A stretch of DNA of 64,000 nt from Pseudomonadota bacterium (GTDB taxonomy: Bacteria > Pseudomonadota > Gammaproteobacteria > Steroidobacterales > Steroidobacteraceae): NCBI GenBank assembly GCA_021805275.1, contig JAJZFQ010000192.1, forward strand, positions 62,001-126,000, written 5' to 3'. The notes under the pieces are model-generated. The model did not search any database, was not told the origin of the DNA, and saw only the letters and a list, made by a program, of their open reading frames with translations. Below are positions 35,340 to 46,634 of this stretch, in pieces (within the stretch, counting starts at the first letter, position 1; the number at the start of each line of letters is the position of its first letter). Both the position numbers and the translations under genes were made by a program.

Positions 35340-36508
35340 TCGTCACTGGAGCCGGCAGCGGCTCGGGTGTCGCGCGTGATATCCAGGGTCTCGGCCAGGG
35401 CACGGATCTTGGCGGCGACATGCTCCAGCGGCAGCACGTGCTCGGCGGCACCGAGAGCCACGGCCTCGCCCGGCATTCCCCAGACGACACTCGTGGCCTC
35501 GTCCTGGGCGATCGTGCGGCTGCCGCTGTCGAGCATCTCTCTCAGGCCCCGCGCACCATCCTTGCCCATGCCGGTGAGCAGCACGCCGACGGCGTTCCGG
35601 CCTGCGTGCTGGGCGACCGAGCGGAACAGCACGTCGACTGAGGGCTTGTGCCGGTTGACCGGGACGCCGTCGTCGAGCCGGCAGGCGTAACGGGCCCCAT
35701 TGCGGACAACCAAGAGATGGCGGTCACCGGGGGCGATGTAGACGTGGCCGGCCAGAATCTGCTGTCCGTCCTCGGCCTCGGCCACCGATACCGAGCAGCA
35801 GTCATTCATCCGCCGGGCGAACGGGCCACTGAAGGCCTTCGGAATGTGTTGCGCGATCACCACGCCAGGACTGTCGGGCGGGAGATGCGTGAGCACCTCC
35901 TTGATCGCTTCGGTGCCGCCCGTCGAGGCGCCGATGGCGATGATGCGATCGGTGGTGCGCAGCGACCGCGACGTGACCTCCAATGCCAGTACCGCATCGG
36001 CGCTATGCGTCGGTCCCGGCTGCAGGGACTTGCGGCGCGGATCGAGCGCCCGCACGCTGGCGCGCGCGGCGGTGCGGACTTTATCGGCCAACTCGTCCCG
36101 ATACTCGAAGAAAGTGGCCGCCAGATCGATCTTCGGCTTGGGCAGATAATCCACGGCACCGAGTGCGAGCGCATCGAGCGTCACATCCGCGCCACGATCG
36201 GTCAGGGACGAGACCATGACCACCGGCATCGGACGCAGGCGCATCAGGTTACGCAGGAAGGTAATGCCGTCCATCCGCGGCATCTCGACGTCAAGGGTGA
36301 TTACGTCGGGGTTCAGACGCTTGATCTTCTCGCGCGCCACGTGCGCATCGGCGGCCGTCCCCACGACCTCGATGTCGGGCGCTGCGCCGAGCATCTCCCC
36401 CAGCATCGTTCGCGCCAGAGCGGAATCGTCGACGATGAGTACGCGAATGCGCCGCGGAACGGCGGTCGCGGCGTGCTCGCCCGGGGGGCGTCCTTGATGC
36501 CGCGTCAT
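35336..36508 (-). CDS. cheB: Chemotaxis protein-glutamate methylesterase/glutaminase CheB
   Basis: A 390-residue response regulator. An N-terminal receiver domain with D73 in [11 protein letters not shown] (phosphorylated by CheA) is joined by a linker to the methylesterase domain with catalytic serine in [10 protein letters not shown], histidine in AQHIPKAF and the GMGKDGARG loop. It demethylates chemoreceptors and opposes CheR. It overlaps cheD by 4 bp. A short Arg/Pro-rich extension precedes the receiver. Confidence 0.96.
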   Translation of the reverse strand: MTRHQGRPPGEHAATAVPRRIRVLIVDDSALARTMLGEMLGAAPDIEVVGTAADAHVAREKIKRLNPDVITLDVEMPRMDGITFLRNLMRLRPMPVVMVSSLTDRGADVTLDALALGAVDYLPKPKIDLAATFFEYRDELADKVRTAARASVRALDPRRKSLQPGPTHSADAVLALEVTSRSLRTTDRIIAIGASTGGTEAIKEVLTHLPPDSPGVVIAQHIPKAFSGPFARRMNDCCSVSVAEAEDGQQILAGHVYIAPGDRHLLVVRNGARYACRLDDGVPVNRHKPSVDVLFRSVAQHAGRNAVGVLLTGMGKDGARGLREMLDSGSRTIAQDEATSVVWGMPGEAVALGAAEHVLPLEHVAAKIRALAETLDITRDTRAAAGSSDD

Positions 36509-37212
36509 TTGAACAGTTCCACGGCCCCACCGGCGATCTGCCGCCCGAGGCTCTCCAGGTACAGCTGCTCATGGCGGCTGATGATCCGATTCTCGACGGG
36601 GCGCAGCTTGCGCAGCCGGGCGCGGCCGCTCGTCGGGAAATAGACAACTTTGCGCGGCTGTGTGCCGCCGAGGTCTTCGGCCGCCAGACGATAGCCCTCG
36701 ATCGTCAGGTAATTGCGGACGAACTGTATGTTGCGCCCGCCGACGTCCGTCAGCGCCGCGAGGATCCGCCCGCCACCGAAAACCTTAATCTCCAGACGCT
36801 CGCGTGCTGCGCCGAGCTTGAGTAGATCGTTGATGAGACTTTCCATCGCATACGACCCGTAGCGCGTCGAGAGACCGGCGCCGGGGTTCAACCAGTCGTT
36901 CGCGCCGACGGCAGCGTCCTCGGGAAGCATGAAATGATTCATCCCGCCGACCCGACGCTGTGGATCGCGCACGCACGCCGAGATGCACGAGCCGAGCACG
37001 GTGCTGATCGCCTCGTCTCCGCCGCTCACGTAGTACTCCCCGGGGAGGATCTTCACCGTCCAGCCGTTCTCCCGGTCCCAGTGACGCTCGAAGTGCTCGA
37101 ACCCCGGCAACTGCGCCGGCGGTTCACTCTCGGCGCCCGCGGCCGCAACGCGCTCCGGCTTGCCGGGTCGCGCCTCAGATACGGCGGTAGATGGATTTAC
37201 CAATGAGCGCAT
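36505..37212 (-). CDS. cheD: Chemoreceptor glutamine deamidase CheD
   Basis: A 235-residue protein that deamidates receptor glutamines. The catalytic C76 is in LGSCISAC and H93 in GGMNHFMLP; the core extends to [23 protein letters not shown]. An Ala/Glu-rich N-terminal extension of about 45 residues is not part of the conserved fold. The start (37212) lies 38 bp inside cheR. Confidence 0.93.
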   Translation of the reverse strand: MRSLVNPSTAVSEARPGKPERVAAAGAESEPPAQLPGFEHFERHWDRENGWTVKILPGEYYVSGGDEAISTVLGSCISACVRDPQRRVGGMNHFMLPEDAAVGANDWLNPGAGLSTRYGSYAMESLINDLLKLGAARERLEIKVFGGGRILAALTDVGGRNIQFVRNYLTIEGYRLAAEDLGGTQPRKVVYFPTSGRARLRKLRPVENRIISRHEQLYLESLGRQIAGGAVELFK

Positions 37213-38038
37213 AGTTATCGCTGATCTTGAACAGACTCTCGGAATGTCCGAGGAAGAGCAGGTCGCCGGGCCGCTGCAGCTGACTGATGCGGGCGAACAG
37301 GTCGCGCTGCGTATCCTTGTCGAAGTAGATCACCACGTTGCGGCAGAAAATGACGTCCAATGGACCTTTCATCGGCAGCGCGTGCATCAGATTGAGCTGC
37401 TTGAAGGTAACCAGTGCAGCGAGCTCCGGGGCGATCCGCCGGCTGGCGGTAGGGCTGCTCTGGAGCTCCGGGAGAAAGCGCGCCTGGCGCTGCGCCGTGA
37501 TGCCGTGCAGCCGCTCGAGGGGATACACGCCGCGGCGGGCGCGCTCGAGCATCTCGGAATCCAGGTCCGTGGCCAATATCCGCACGTCCCACCGGTCGCA
37601 GTCGGGGAGCGTCTCGAGCACCGTCATGGCAATGGAATAGGGCTCTTCGCCGCTCGAACAGGCTGTCGACCAGATGCGCAACCGACCGCCGGCGCGCTGC
37701 TGCGCGAGGGGAATGAGCCATTGCTCGCGAAGGTACTGAAAATGATGCGGCTCGCGAAAAAACGACGTGAGATTCGTGGTGATCGCGTTGCACAGCTCGG
37801 TAAGTTCCTTCGGATCGCGCCTCAGCAGCTCACGATACTCGGCGAAGCTTCTAAGGTGCAGCGCGCGCAGCCGTCGCGTCAGGCGGCCATACACCAGTTC
37901 GCGCTTTTGCTCGCTCAGGTTGATTCCGGTTAGCGACCTGACGAGCGCACGAAGCGCCTGGAAGTCCTCGTCCCGAAAGAGGAATTCACGCAATCTCTGC
38001 GCGGTACCATCCGCCAGATGGGCAGCATTGGGGTTCAA
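37175..38038 (-). CDS. cheR: Chemoreceptor methyltransferase CheR
   Basis: A 287-residue S-adenosylmethionine-dependent methyltransferase that methylates receptor glutamates. Motifs include NLTSFFREPHHFQYL, the SAM-binding IWSTACSSGEEPYSIAM and FCRNVVIYFDKDTQ. A longer frame to 38518 is the shadow of the gene before it. The TTG at 38038 overlaps that gene's stop (TTGA) and gives a normal-length protein. One receptor nearby ends in EWQEF, a CheR-docking-like pentapeptide. Confidence 0.95.
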   Translation of the reverse strand: MNPNAAHLADGTAQRLREFLFRDEDFQALRALVRSLTGINLSEQKRELVYGRLTRRLRALHLRSFAEYRELLRRDPKELTELCNAITTNLTSFFREPHHFQYLREQWLIPLAQQRAGGRLRIWSTACSSGEEPYSIAMTVLETLPDCDRWDVRILATDLDSEMLERARRGVYPLERLHGITAQRQARFLPELQSSPTASRRIAPELAALVTFKQLNLMHALPMKGPLDVIFCRNVVIYFDKDTQRDLFARISQLQRPGDLLFLGHSESLFKISDNYALIGKSIYRRI

Positions 38039-38481
38039 AACAGCTCCACGCTGCCGTCCTCCGCCCGCATGCGCAATGACCCGTAGTCCTCCGGGGGCGC
38101 GCTGGGGCCTGGCGCGCCGCGCTCGACCGTGAGGAGCGCTCGCAGGCGCTCCCACGGCGCCGCTGTGCCGGGCCGATCGCTCGGCGAGGGCGCTGCCAGG
38201 CTCAGCGGCGCGCGAAGATTGCGTACCTGGATCAGACGCGGCGCGAGTCGGTCGTGAAATTGAAGGCTCTGAATGCAAAGGGTCAGGTCCGCGCGTGTCT
38301 GGAGAGCGCCAGCTGGCGCAGACGCCGTCAATCGGACCAGGGCGGTACCGAGCGTCTGTACTGGTCCCAGCGATTCCGGCAGCGCCCGCTCGATGAGTGT
38401 GCCCGCCGCTGTCGCCAGTTGCGCCAGCGGGGCGGTAGCGGGCGCCACCTGGGTCATCGCCTGATCGGTCTGTTCCATCAT
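38035..38481 (-). CDS. Unknown helical protein of the chemotaxis operon
   Basis: A 148-residue protein with an Ala/Thr-rich, probably helical N-terminal half and a central CIQSLQFHDRLAPRLIQVRN helix, then a flexible acidic tail. It starts with tandem ATGs at 38481/38478 and is translationally coupled to cheR by a TTGA overlap. I do not recognise a family. The Q-x-x-D pattern in the core helix is reminiscent of CheY phosphatase helices (CheZ has Q-D-L-T-G-Q), but similarity is short. Function is unknown. Confidence 0.65.
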   Translation of the reverse strand: MMEQTDQAMTQVAPATAPLAQLATAAGTLIERALPESLGPVQTLGTALVRLTASAPAGALQTRADLTLCIQSLQFHDRLAPRLIQVRNLRAPLSLAAPSPSDRPGTAAPWERLRALLTVERGAPGPSAPPEDYGSLRMRAEDGSVELF

Positions 38482-38599
38482 GGTTGGACAGGTCTTTCGA
38501 GTCCGCTACGCAGTGCACGCACTACCGTGCAGCCCCCCGGGGACTGCGCGGACGCGATCGCGCCGTTGCCGTGTCGTGGGACGCAAGCGGCGGGGCAGC

Positions 38600-38935
38600 T
38601 CAGCTGTGCTTGGATTTGAACACGCGCACCTGACGATTGAATTCCGTGGCGATCTGCTTCAGTTCGACAAGCGCGGCGTTGTGCAGACTCATCTGCGCCT
38701 GGTCGGTCAGCTGACTTTGCCGAACCTCGAACTTCAGGCACTGCAGATACGTCTGCACGTCGTGGTTGTACTCCTGCACGGTCTGCATCGCGGTGACCAT
38801 CTGCTGTAAGCTCGCGGTCGCGCCATCCGGGATCTTGCTCGGCGCAGGCGGCAGACGGCAATTGGCGTTAGCTGCAGTCAGTCCGGCCGCAGCCAGCATC
38901 GACAGCACCGCCAGAACTCTGGTGAACAATTTCAT
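38600..38935 (-). CDS. Small secreted helical protein of unknown function
   Basis: A 111-residue protein with a clear Sec signal peptide (MKLFTRVLAVLSMLAAAGLTAANA, cleavage near 24). The mature part is charged and helical (LQQMVTAMQTVQEYNHDVQTYLQCLKFEVRQ) with two cysteines (C26 and C65) that could form a disulfide. It is preceded by AGAGG. The location inside the che operon suggests a periplasmic role near receptors or motor, but nothing in the sequence confirms this. Confidence 0.7.
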   Translation of the reverse strand: MKLFTRVLAVLSMLAAAGLTAANANCRLPPAPSKIPDGATASLQQMVTAMQTVQEYNHDVQTYLQCLKFEVRQSQLTDQAQMSLHNAALVELKQIATEFNRQVRVFKSKHS

Positions 38936-38983
38936 CTCGAAACCTCTTTGCAGGCGTGGCAGGGGGCATTGACTCGATGGGTG

Positions 38984-39346
38984 TTAGCTGAGGACCTTGC
39001 TGACCGTGGCAAGCAATCGCTCGGGATTGAACGGCTTGACGAGCCAGCCGGTGGCGCCGGCAGCCTTGCCCTGCTGCTTGCGCTCGATGGATGCCTCGGT
39101 CGTGAGCACCAGCAGCGGAACATAGCGGTAGTCCGCCCGCGCCCGCAGTTCCCGCACGAGCGTGATGCCGTCCATTTTCGGCATATTGACATCCGTGATG
39201 ATTAGGTCGAAGCGTTCCCGTGCGGCGAACTGCAGCGCTTCGACGCCGTCGGCAGCCTGCTGTACCCGGTGACCGGCGCCGCTGAGGGTGATGCCGACCA
39301 TCTGGCGCATTGACGCCGAATCATCTACCGCAAGTATCCGTGCCAT
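38984..39346 (-). CDS. CheY-like response regulator (receiver only)
   Basis: A 120-residue stand-alone receiver domain: DD in ILAVDDSASM, phosphoacceptor aspartate in IITDVNMPKMDG and the conserved lysine in WLVKPFNPE. The ATG at 39346 has GGAG at 7-nt spacing; a second ATG at 39352 is too close to it. It follows the receptor gene and is distinct from the cheY next to cheZ. It could act as a phosphate sink or drive another output. Confidence 0.9.
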   Translation of the reverse strand: MARILAVDDSASMRQMVGITLSGAGHRVQQAADGVEALQFAARERFDLIITDVNMPKMDGITLVRELRARADYRYVPLLVLTTEASIERKQQGKAAGATGWLVKPFNPERLLATVSKVLS

Positions 39347-39378
39347 CGTCATGCTCCGCGATCGCTGGGTAATGACAT

Positions 39379-42069
39379 TCAGAACTCCTGCCATTCGGCA
39401 TCATCGTCCTCAAGCCCCGGAGCACTGCGCGCAGCGACGGCCAGCCCCGTAGCGCCGACCGCAGGAGAGGTCGCGCCCGATGCGCCCCGCCGTGCCGCCC
39501 ACGGGCGGCTGACGGCGCGTCGCTCGACGCGTCCGGCCGGGCTCAGTGGCTTGGCTCTTCCGGCGATGCCGGCCGAAGCGGTCGCAGCCGCAGCGGTGGT
39601 GGCGGCCGTAGCCGGGGCGAGCTGTGCCGCCGCAACGTCGAAGCGCGCCAACATGTCATTCAAGCCGCTGACCTGCTCAACCATCGCCTGTGAGGCGGCA
39701 GTTGCCTGCTCGACCAGTGCGGCATTTTGCTGCGTGAGCTCGTCCATCTGCGTCACCGCCCGATTGACCTGCTCGATGCCGACGGCTTGTTCGCGCGAGG
39801 CGGCGGCAATCTCTGCGACGATGTCGGAAACCTTTTTTACCGCCGAGACGATCTTCTCCAGGGTCTGACCCGATTGGGTGACCAGCACGGAACCGTCCCC
39901 GACCTTGCGCACCGAGTCCTGAATCAGCTCCTTGATCTCCTTGGCGGCGGTTGCGGAGCGCCCCGCCAGGTTGCGCACCTCGCTTGCCACCACGGCGAAA
40001 CCGCGGCCCTGCTCGCCGGCGCGCGCCGCCTCCACAGCGGCGTTCAACGCGAGCAGATTGGTCTGAAATGCGATCTCATCGATCACTCCGATGATGTCAG
40101 CGATACGCTTGGACGCCGCATTGATTTCGCTCATGGCGGCTACCGCCTGGCTGACCACGGCACCACCCTTCTCGGCCTGATCACGAGCCGCGAGCGCCAG
40201 CTGGTTGGCCTGCGCCGCGTTGTCCGCGTTCTGCTTGACCGTGGTGGTCATCTCCTCCATGGATGAGGCGGTTTCCTCCAGTGACGAGGACTGCTCCTCG
40301 GTGCGCTGCGATAGATTGGCATTGCCTGCCGATATCTCGTCGGCGCCGCGGTGCACCTCGATTCCCACCTGCTTAACGCGCGCGATCACCTCGCCCATGT
40401 TGTCGGCAAGTCGGTTAACACCCCGACTCATGGATTCGAAGAATCCGCTCTTACCGGCGAGCCCGATGCGCTTGCCCAGCTGGCCGGCAACGACCGCTGC
40501 GAGCATCTCCTGCATTTCCTTCTCAATCGCGACCTCTTGGGTGCGGTCGAGCCATTCGACCACCGTGCCGATGCGAGTGCCCTGTTCGTTGGTGACGGGA
40601 TTCATTGTCACCGCGAAGGTATGCCCGCCGAGTTCGAGAACTGCGCGATGGGGTTGGTGCAGTGCGGCGAGCATGGCGCGCTGGTGAGGCGGATTCTTAT
40701 GGAACGCATCGATGCTCGAGCCGCGCAGCTGACTCGCGGTGAACGACGGGAGCGCGCGGCGAATGCCGGCCTCGGCGCCGCCCATCATGCGTTCCACTGC
40801 AGGATTCAGGTACGTGATGATGTGATCGTCGTCGGCCACCATGACGCCTGAGGAAACACTGTCGAGCGCCTGACGGATTCGGGCGTTTTCCCCGGCAACT
40901 GCCCGCTCGGTCTCGATCTGGGTGCGCAGTCGAGTCTGCATCTGATCGAGGGCGCGCAGCACCTGGGTGGCCTCGTCGGCGCCTTCGGTCTCGATGCGGC
41001 TGTCGTATCGTCCGGCGGCAATATGGTCGAATACCGTGATGGCCTTGCCGATCAGCGTCGACAGGGTGCGCGCAATCACCCAGGAGAGGACGAGGGCGAC
41101 CAGCAATGCGAGCAGCGTCACCGCGACGGTGACGCGACGCGCGGCGGTGACCTTGGTCAAGCGGTGGTGCACCGCCGCGTCCATCGCCGAATAGCTGGAA
41201 TCGAGTAGATGCTGCAGGCTGCTATTCACTTGACGGGAATTGGCGAAGAGATCCGCTGCGGTGATTGTGATTTTCTGAGTGTCGAGGATGCGCGAGCGGA
41301 TCACGGTGAAGGAGGCATTGAACGCGCTCAGGGCCTGCTTCAGCAAAGGCCGGATGGCGGCACGCGAACTGACCGAAGCGCCGTTGAGGTCTCGGTCTGC
41401 CTGGGCAAACTCGCGCAGGACCTCTCCGTGGTAAATCTGGATCGCGCGTGCGTCGCCGCCTCCGAGGTAGCCCTTGATCGCAGCGCTCGTGGCGTACCAC
41501 TGGACTTCGCCTGCGGCGATCAGTGCGCCGGGCACGTCGCGTGTCGCAACTGCGATCAGCGCGGCGGTCTGCGGCGAAGGATCAACGTTGAGCGCCGAAC
41601 GAGCAGCGATGGTGTGCCCGAGCTGGACGATGTCTCGGATAATCGTATCGTGTTCGGCGACCGCCTGGTCCGCGGTGAGCTTGGATTCGCCGGAGACGAG
41701 CGCGGTCCACGCGTGCTCGATCGAGCGCCACCGGCGATTGACGGCGAGCTCTCGCCCGGCACTTGCATTGAGCGTATCGACGGCGGCCATCAGATGAGTC
41801 AGTCTCGCCTCGGATGCGGACACATCCGTGGCCCTGCGCTGATCGCCGGTAAGCAGCGCGAAGAGTTGGCTGCGATGATTCGCCACTTCTGCGAGCACCG
41901 CGCCGAGACGATGGGCGTAGCGCGCTCCCTGAATTTCATTGCGCGCCGCGGCGACTTCCTGGTTGGCCGCGCTCAGATAGAAGACGCCAAGCAGTGCGGT
42001 CGGCACCGCCATGGCGACGACCAGCAGGAGCAGCTTCTGCCAGAGTCTCAGTTGATTCAAGAATTTCAT
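39379..42069 (-). CDS. Methyl-accepting chemotaxis protein with PAS domain and C-terminal pentapeptide
   Basis: An 896-residue receptor. The first helix (about 10-33) follows [12 protein letters not shown]; a periplasmic helical sensor spans about 34-310; the second helix is near 312-337, followed by a HAMP region and a PAS domain (about 400-510). The signalling hairpin tip is [26 protein letters not shown]. It ends in EWQEF, resembling the pentapeptide that binds CheR/CheB. The ATG at 42069 starts the normal N-terminus; the frame upstream is shadow. It is the last of three tandem receptors. Confidence 0.92.
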   Translation of the reverse strand: MKFLNQLRLWQKLLLLVVAMAVPTALLGVFYLSAANQEVAAARNEIQGARYAHRLGAVLAEVANHRSQLFALLTGDQRRATDVSASEARLTHLMAAVDTLNASAGRELAVNRRWRSIEHAWTALVSGESKLTADQAVAEHDTIIRDIVQLGHTIAARSALNVDPSPQTAALIAVATRDVPGALIAAGEVQWYATSAAIKGYLGGGDARAIQIYHGEVLREFAQADRDLNGASVSSRAAIRPLLKQALSAFNASFTVIRSRILDTQKITITAADLFANSRQVNSSLQHLLDSSYSAMDAAVHHRLTKVTAARRVTVAVTLLALLVALVLSWVIARTLSTLIGKAITVFDHIAAGRYDSRIETEGADEATQVLRALDQMQTRLRTQIETERAVAGENARIRQALDSVSSGVMVADDDHIITYLNPAVERMMGGAEAGIRRALPSFTASQLRGSSIDAFHKNPPHQRAMLAALHQPHRAVLELGGHTFAVTMNPVTNEQGTRIGTVVEWLDRTQEVAIEKEMQEMLAAVVAGQLGKRIGLAGKSGFFESMSRGVNRLADNMGEVIARVKQVGIEVHRGADEISAGNANLSQRTEEQSSSLEETASSMEEMTTTVKQNADNAAQANQLALAARDQAEKGGAVVSQAVAAMSEINAASKRIADIIGVIDEIAFQTNLLALNAAVEAARAGEQGRGFAVVASEVRNLAGRSATAAKEIKELIQDSVRKVGDGSVLVTQSGQTLEKIVSAVKKVSDIVAEIAAASREQAVGIEQVNRAVTQMDELTQQNAALVEQATAASQAMVEQVSGLNDMLARFDVAAAQLAPATAATTAAAATASAGIAGRAKPLSPAGRVERRAVSRPWAARRGASGATSPAVGATGLAVAARSAPGLEDDDAEWQEF

Positions 42070-42121
42070 GTTCGCAAGTCCTGCGGCTGAGGCGGGCGCG
42101 CGCACCCGGCGATCGTGTTGC

Positions 42122-44671
42122 TCAACGGCTCTCGCCGGCAACCCGGCGTGTCTCTGCTGGTGTCGCCGGCGGCTGAGGGTCGGCCGAAGTCATGGGCAGC
42201 TCGCCCGGCGCGGCGGCCGAGGCGCTCGCCAGACGGAACCGCGCCAGGGTTTCGTTGAGATCGCGTACCTGTGCGGACATGACCTGGGAGGCGGCGATGG
42301 TCTCCTCGACCAGCGCGGCGTTCTGCTGGGTGATGTGATCCATCTGCAGCACCGAGCGGTTGACCTGCTCGATCCCGACCGACTGTTCGCGGGAGGCCGC
42401 GGCAATCTCCGCAACGATGTTGGATACCTTTTTCACCGACGTGACGATCTCCGCGAGAGTCTGCCCGGATTGGGTAACGAGCTGCGCGCCGTCGGTGACC
42501 TTGGCGACACTGTCCTGGATGAGATTCTTTATCTCCTTGGCCGCAGTCGCCGAGCGACCGGCGAGATTGCGCACTTCACTGGCAACGACTGCAAATCCAC
42601 GGCCTTGCTCGCCGGCGCGCGCGGCCTCGACGGCGGCATTCAGCGCCAGCAGGTTGGTCTGGAACGCGATGGCGTCGATCACGCCGATGATGTCTGCGAT
42701 CTTCTGTGCCGAATCGTCGATGCCGGCCATGGCGCGCACCGCCTTATCGACGACCGCGACACCCTGTTCGGCCTGTTCACGCGCTGCGATGGCGAGCTGG
42801 TTGGCTTGAGCGGCGTTGTCAGCGTTCTGCTTGACTGTGGTGGTCATCTCCTCCATCGACGAGGCGGTTTCCTCGAGCGAGGAGGCTTGCTCTTCGGTGC
42901 GGGTGGAGAGATTGGAATTGCCCGTGGTGATCTCCTCGGCGCCGAGGAAGATTTCCCGTGCGGCAACCTTCACGCTAGCGACGATCTGGGCCAAGCCGTC
43001 GGCCAGAGTGTTCACGCCGCTGCCGAGCGTTGCAAAGAAGCCGCTCTTGTCCTCGAGCGCAATGCGCCGCGTCAGGTCATCGCTCGTAACGGCTTGCAGC
43101 ACGCCCTGCATTTCCTGCTCGACCCGCACCTCCTGCGTGCGTTCTTTCCATTCCATCACGGTACCGAGGCGCGCTCCGTCGTGATCGAGCACCGGATTGG
43201 TGGTGACGCGGAAGTGCAGGCTGCCGTAACTGCGCTCCTCGATCCGCTCGGTGCGCAGCGCATCGAGCGCCTGACGCTCGATGGCTGGAGCGGTGGCAAG
43301 GCTGTCCAGCGCTGCGCCCTGCAGCCGCTCGGCATCGAACCGGCTGATGACACTGGCGAACTCAGCGGCGTGGCGTGCGAAGCCCGCCCGTGCGGCCTGA
43401 TTTAGATAGATGATTCGGTGCGAGCCGTCGGCCAGCAGTACGCCCGTTGAGGTCTTGTCAAGCGCCTGGCGGATGCGGGCATTCTCGGCCGCGAGCATGC
43501 GCTCGTTCTCGAGCTGGACCTGCAGCTTTTCCTGCATGGACCCGAGAGCGCTGAGAACCCGGCCAAGCTCGTCGCGGCGTCCGGCGTCAAGGACATTGTC
43601 ATACTGACCGGCGGCGATGCGCTCGAAAGCGGCAACCGCGCGACGCAGCGGGTGCGTCAGGGAGCGCTCGGTGCTCCACGTGAGCCCATGAATGAGGACG
43701 ATGGCGAGGAGCACCAGAGCGATGTCGAGCGTACGGGACAGGCGAAGCAAGGAGACACGCGCCGCCAGGGTGTCCGTGGCAGCCGCTGTGCTGGCATTGA
43801 GTAGCTTGATCAGCGCCGCGTCGGTGGCAGCGCCACTGGCATAAAGCGTCGCAGTGGGGACCTTGATGTTGCTGGCGTTGAGGATCTGGCGCGAAACGAC
43901 GCCATAGAATCCGCCGCTCTCGGCAGCTGCGCCGCGCAATTCCCGCGCAAGCGAGGTGCGCGCATGTGGCGGAACCTGCGTGAGAGCATCAGCGATGGCG
44001 TGCAATTGGGTCTGCAGACGGCCATGGGCGACCTGGATGCCCATGCGATCGCCACCGCCCAGATACCCTTTGGCGGCAGCATCAACCGCATAGCGGCGCA
44101 GTGCAGCCTGCGCGGCGAGGGCGGCCGGCACATAACGGGTGGCAACCTGAAGCAGGCTGTGGCTGCGCTGGTCGGGGTCGGACGTTGCCAGCGCGCCGGC
44201 CGCCACCGTGTCCCGCAGCCTCCCAATCCGGGCAAGCAGACGCTGATGGGCCGCGACCACCTGCGCGCCCGTCAGGCGGCCGGATCCGGCGAGGAGAGCT
44301 GTCCAGTGTGTCTGGATAGCATGCAGATCCTGGCGCACGCCGTAGCGCAATCCGAGACGAGCATCGATCGGTTGGAGTTTCCCAAGCGCAGCGTCCGCCG
44401 CCGTTGCGGCTGCCTGAACTGCGGGCGCGCGCGATGCATCGCCACTCGCCAGCGCGAAGGCGCGACTTTCATGTTCGATGACGGCGGCATCGAACTGGCC
44501 GATTGCGCTCAGATACGCGGTGCCGGCAAGCTCGGCGCTAGCCTGTCTCAGCGTGCCCGTGGCAACATTCAGGTAGAAGTACCCGACTACCGTGGCGGGC
44601 AGGCTCATGGCTCCCACCAGCACGGCGAGCTTCTGCCAAAGCTTCAACCGATTGAGCTTGGGTGAACGCAT
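42122..44671 (-). CDS. Methyl-accepting chemotaxis protein with PAS domain
   Basis: An 849-residue receptor closely related in plan to the preceding one: N-terminal [16 protein letters not shown] helix, periplasmic helical domain, second helix (about 315-335), HAMP, PAS domain ([20 protein letters not shown]), then the conserved signalling core ending about residue 800. It lacks the terminal pentapeptide. GGAGG lies 9 nt before the ATG at 44671; alternative starts at 44677 and 44680 overlap the previous stop. The signalling core is nearly the same as in its neighbours. Confidence 0.92.
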   Translation of the reverse strand: MRSPKLNRLKLWQKLAVLVGAMSLPATVVGYFYLNVATGTLRQASAELAGTAYLSAIGQFDAAVIEHESRAFALASGDASRAPAVQAAATAADAALGKLQPIDARLGLRYGVRQDLHAIQTHWTALLAGSGRLTGAQVVAAHQRLLARIGRLRDTVAAGALATSDPDQRSHSLLQVATRYVPAALAAQAALRRYAVDAAAKGYLGGGDRMGIQVAHGRLQTQLHAIADALTQVPPHARTSLARELRGAAAESGGFYGVVSRQILNASNIKVPTATLYASGAATDAALIKLLNASTAAATDTLAARVSLLRLSRTLDIALVLLAIVLIHGLTWSTERSLTHPLRRAVAAFERIAAGQYDNVLDAGRRDELGRVLSALGSMQEKLQVQLENERMLAAENARIRQALDKTSTGVLLADGSHRIIYLNQAARAGFARHAAEFASVISRFDAERLQGAALDSLATAPAIERQALDALRTERIEERSYGSLHFRVTTNPVLDHDGARLGTVMEWKERTQEVRVEQEMQGVLQAVTSDDLTRRIALEDKSGFFATLGSGVNTLADGLAQIVASVKVAAREIFLGAEEITTGNSNLSTRTEEQASSLEETASSMEEMTTTVKQNADNAAQANQLAIAAREQAEQGVAVVDKAVRAMAGIDDSAQKIADIIGVIDAIAFQTNLLALNAAVEAARAGEQGRGFAVVASEVRNLAGRSATAAKEIKNLIQDSVAKVTDGAQLVTQSGQTLAEIVTSVKKVSNIVAEIAAASREQSVGIEQVNRSVLQMDHITQQNAALVEETIAASQVMSAQVRDLNETLARFRLASASAAAPGELPMTSADPQPPATPAETRRVAGESR

Positions 44672-44676
44672 GGGCA

Positions 44677-46065
44677 TCAACCTCCGGCGGCCCGGCGCAA
44701 CGGCATGGGTGGCGCATCAGCGCCGGGCCGGGTGCTGGGCGGGCGGTTCATGCGGTAGCGGGACATGCTCCGGTCCAGTGATTCGGCCAGCGCCGAGGTA
44801 TTTCGGGCGGCGGCGATCGCCTGATCGACGAGCGTCGCGTTCTGCTGCGTGAGTTCGTCCATCTGCATGACGGCGCGATTCACCTGCTCGATCCCTGCGG
44901 ATTGCTCGCGTGACGCTGCAGCGATTTCCGCGACAATGTCGGATACCTTCTTTACGGAGGAGACGATTTCCTCGAGCGTACGGCCTGATTGCGTGACCCG
45001 CGCCGAGCCGTCCGCGACCTTGCGCACGCTGTCCTGGATGAGACCCTTGATCTCCTTGGCGGCGGTGGCGGAACGGCCAGCGAGGTTGCGCACCTCGCTC
45101 GCGACGACCGCGAATCCGCGGCCCTGTTCGCCGGCGCGAGCGGCCTCCACCGCGGCGTTGAGGGCGAGCAGATTGGTCTGAAAGGCGATGGCATCGATGA
45201 CGCCGATGATGTCGGCGATTCGCTCCGATGACTGATTGATGTCCGACATCGCGGCAATGGCCTGATTGACGATCAATCCGCCGCGTTCCGCCTGATCGCG
45301 CGCCGCGAGTGCCAGCTGATTCGCCTGCGCCGCGTTGTCGGCGTTCTGCTTCACTGTCGCGGTCATCTGTTCCATCGAGGTGGCGGTTTCCTCGAGTGAA
45401 GTAGATTGCTCCGCAGTGCGCTGCGCGAGATTCGCGTTTCCTGTGGCGATGTCCTCGGCGGCGCGTTTGACCTCGCCGGTGGTCGATCCGATGTGCTGAA
45501 CGGTCGCACCCAGATGCTCGATCAGCGCGTTGACGCTCGAGCAGATGGCGGCCAGCTCCCCTGGCGTGTGAGCGGAGTCGATGCGCTGTGTGAGATCTCC
45601 GCCCAGAGTTGCCTCGACGGCTGCTCGCGTTGCGGCGAGTGCCCGGCGCTGCTCGAGCAGCAGCGTGTTGCTTGCGGCTTCGTTCTCGGCCCTTGCATCT
45701 CGCGCGGCGATCGCCTGCGCGAGCGCTTGCCCGGCCGCACTGTGCTCGGCGCACGATCGCGCGCGCGTCGCCTCTAAAGCCTGCAGCAGGGGAGCGAACG
45801 CACCCGGATCGTCCAGTATCGGATCATTGGACGTGCCCGTCGCGAGCCGCTGCGCCGCTCCGGTGGCCCGCTGCAGTGCGAGTTGTGCGGCATGCCCGGC
45901 TGCGTAGGCGAGGGCGCTGGTGCATGCGGCGGCCACACCGAACAGCGCCAGCGCGAGCTGCGGATGTGCGCCGGCGAGCAGAGCGATTCCGAGTGCCATG
46001 GCCGGTGCTGCAGCGAGGATGCTCAGAAGCGGAGCGGAAAAGGGCAATTGGACCAAGCGGTTCAT
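44677..46065 (-). CDS. Short methyl-accepting chemotaxis protein without large periplasmic domain
   Basis: A 462-residue receptor with two close hydrophobic segments (about 12-55) and no substantial periplasmic domain between them, so it may sense an internal or membrane signal. The signalling core from about 220 is conserved ([40 protein letters not shown]). It starts at the ATG 46065 with GGGAG upstream; a GTG at 46080 overlapping the cheW stop is an alternative. It ends in MPLRRAAGG without a CheR-docking motif. Confidence 0.88.
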   Translation of the reverse strand: MNRLVQLPFSAPLLSILAAAPAMALGIALLAGAHPQLALALFGVAAACTSALAYAAGHAAQLALQRATGAAQRLATGTSNDPILDDPGAFAPLLQALEATRARSCAEHSAAGQALAQAIAARDARAENEAASNTLLLEQRRALAATRAAVEATLGGDLTQRIDSAHTPGELAAICSSVNALIEHLGATVQHIGSTTGEVKRAAEDIATGNANLAQRTAEQSTSLEETATSMEQMTATVKQNADNAAQANQLALAARDQAERGGLIVNQAIAAMSDINQSSERIADIIGVIDAIAFQTNLLALNAAVEAARAGEQGRGFAVVASEVRNLAGRSATAAKEIKGLIQDSVRKVADGSARVTQSGRTLEEIVSSVKKVSDIVAEIAAASREQSAGIEQVNRAVMQMDELTQQNATLVDQAIAAARNTSALAESLDRSMSRYRMNRPPSTRPGADAPPMPLRRAAGG

Positions 46066-46076
46066 TTGAACTCCCG

Positions 46077-46634
46077 TCACGCCGCGTCGGCCGCGGTCGG
46101 GGTGGCCTCTTCCGCACCCGTCATGCCGGTGAGATCGCGCCCGATGAGCCGGTCGATGTCGAGCAGCACGACCATCCGGTCTGCCACCGATACCAGACCA
46201 AGCAGATAATCAGTCAGGCCCCTTGTGCCAAGCTCCGGCGCTGGCTTGATGTCGTCGGCATCGACGTCGACCACGTCCGAGACGCCGTCGACGACGACGC
46301 CGAAGTCCCGGCGTCCGCTGGCCGTCACCACTGACATCACGATGATCACCGTGACGGCGGTGTAGTCGGCCCGCTCGAGCGCAAAGCGCATGCGCAGATC
46401 GACGATGGGAACGATCGATCCGCGCAGATTGAGTACGCCGAGCACGTGCGCCGGTGCATGCGGGATTTTCGTTACCGCAGACCAGCCGCGGATCTCCTGT
46501 ACACGCAGAATGTCGACGCCGTACGTTTCGCTGCCGAGCACGAAGGTCAGCACCTGACGGGATTGGTTGCCGTGCTGGTGATCGCTTGACTTTATGTCCG
46601 CCACGCCAGTGACTCCTCGCTCGAGTGGCTTCAC
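46077..46634 (-). CDS. cheW: Chemotaxis coupling protein CheW
   Basis: A 185-residue adaptor that links CheA to receptors. CheW motifs: [56 protein letters not shown] and [21 protein letters not shown]. It overlaps cheA by 4 bp and is followed directly by three receptor genes, so the signalling array components are made together. It has a C-terminal tail of about 15 residues beyond the fold. Confidence 0.96.
   Translation of the reverse strand: MKPLERGVTGVADIKSSDHQHGNQSRQVLTFVLGSETYGVDILRVQEIRGWSAVTKIPHAPAHVLGVLNLRGSIVPIVDLRMRFALERADYTAVTVIIVMSVVTASGRRDFGVVVDGVSDVVDVDADDIKPAPELGTRGLTDYLLGLVSVADRMVVLLDIDRLIGRDLTGMTGAEEATPTAADAA

Noticed and set aside
38535..38560. GC hairpin (GCAGTCCCC with GGGGGCTGC) before the unknown che-operon gene
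   Set aside because: Very small loop, no T-tract; not convincing as a terminator.
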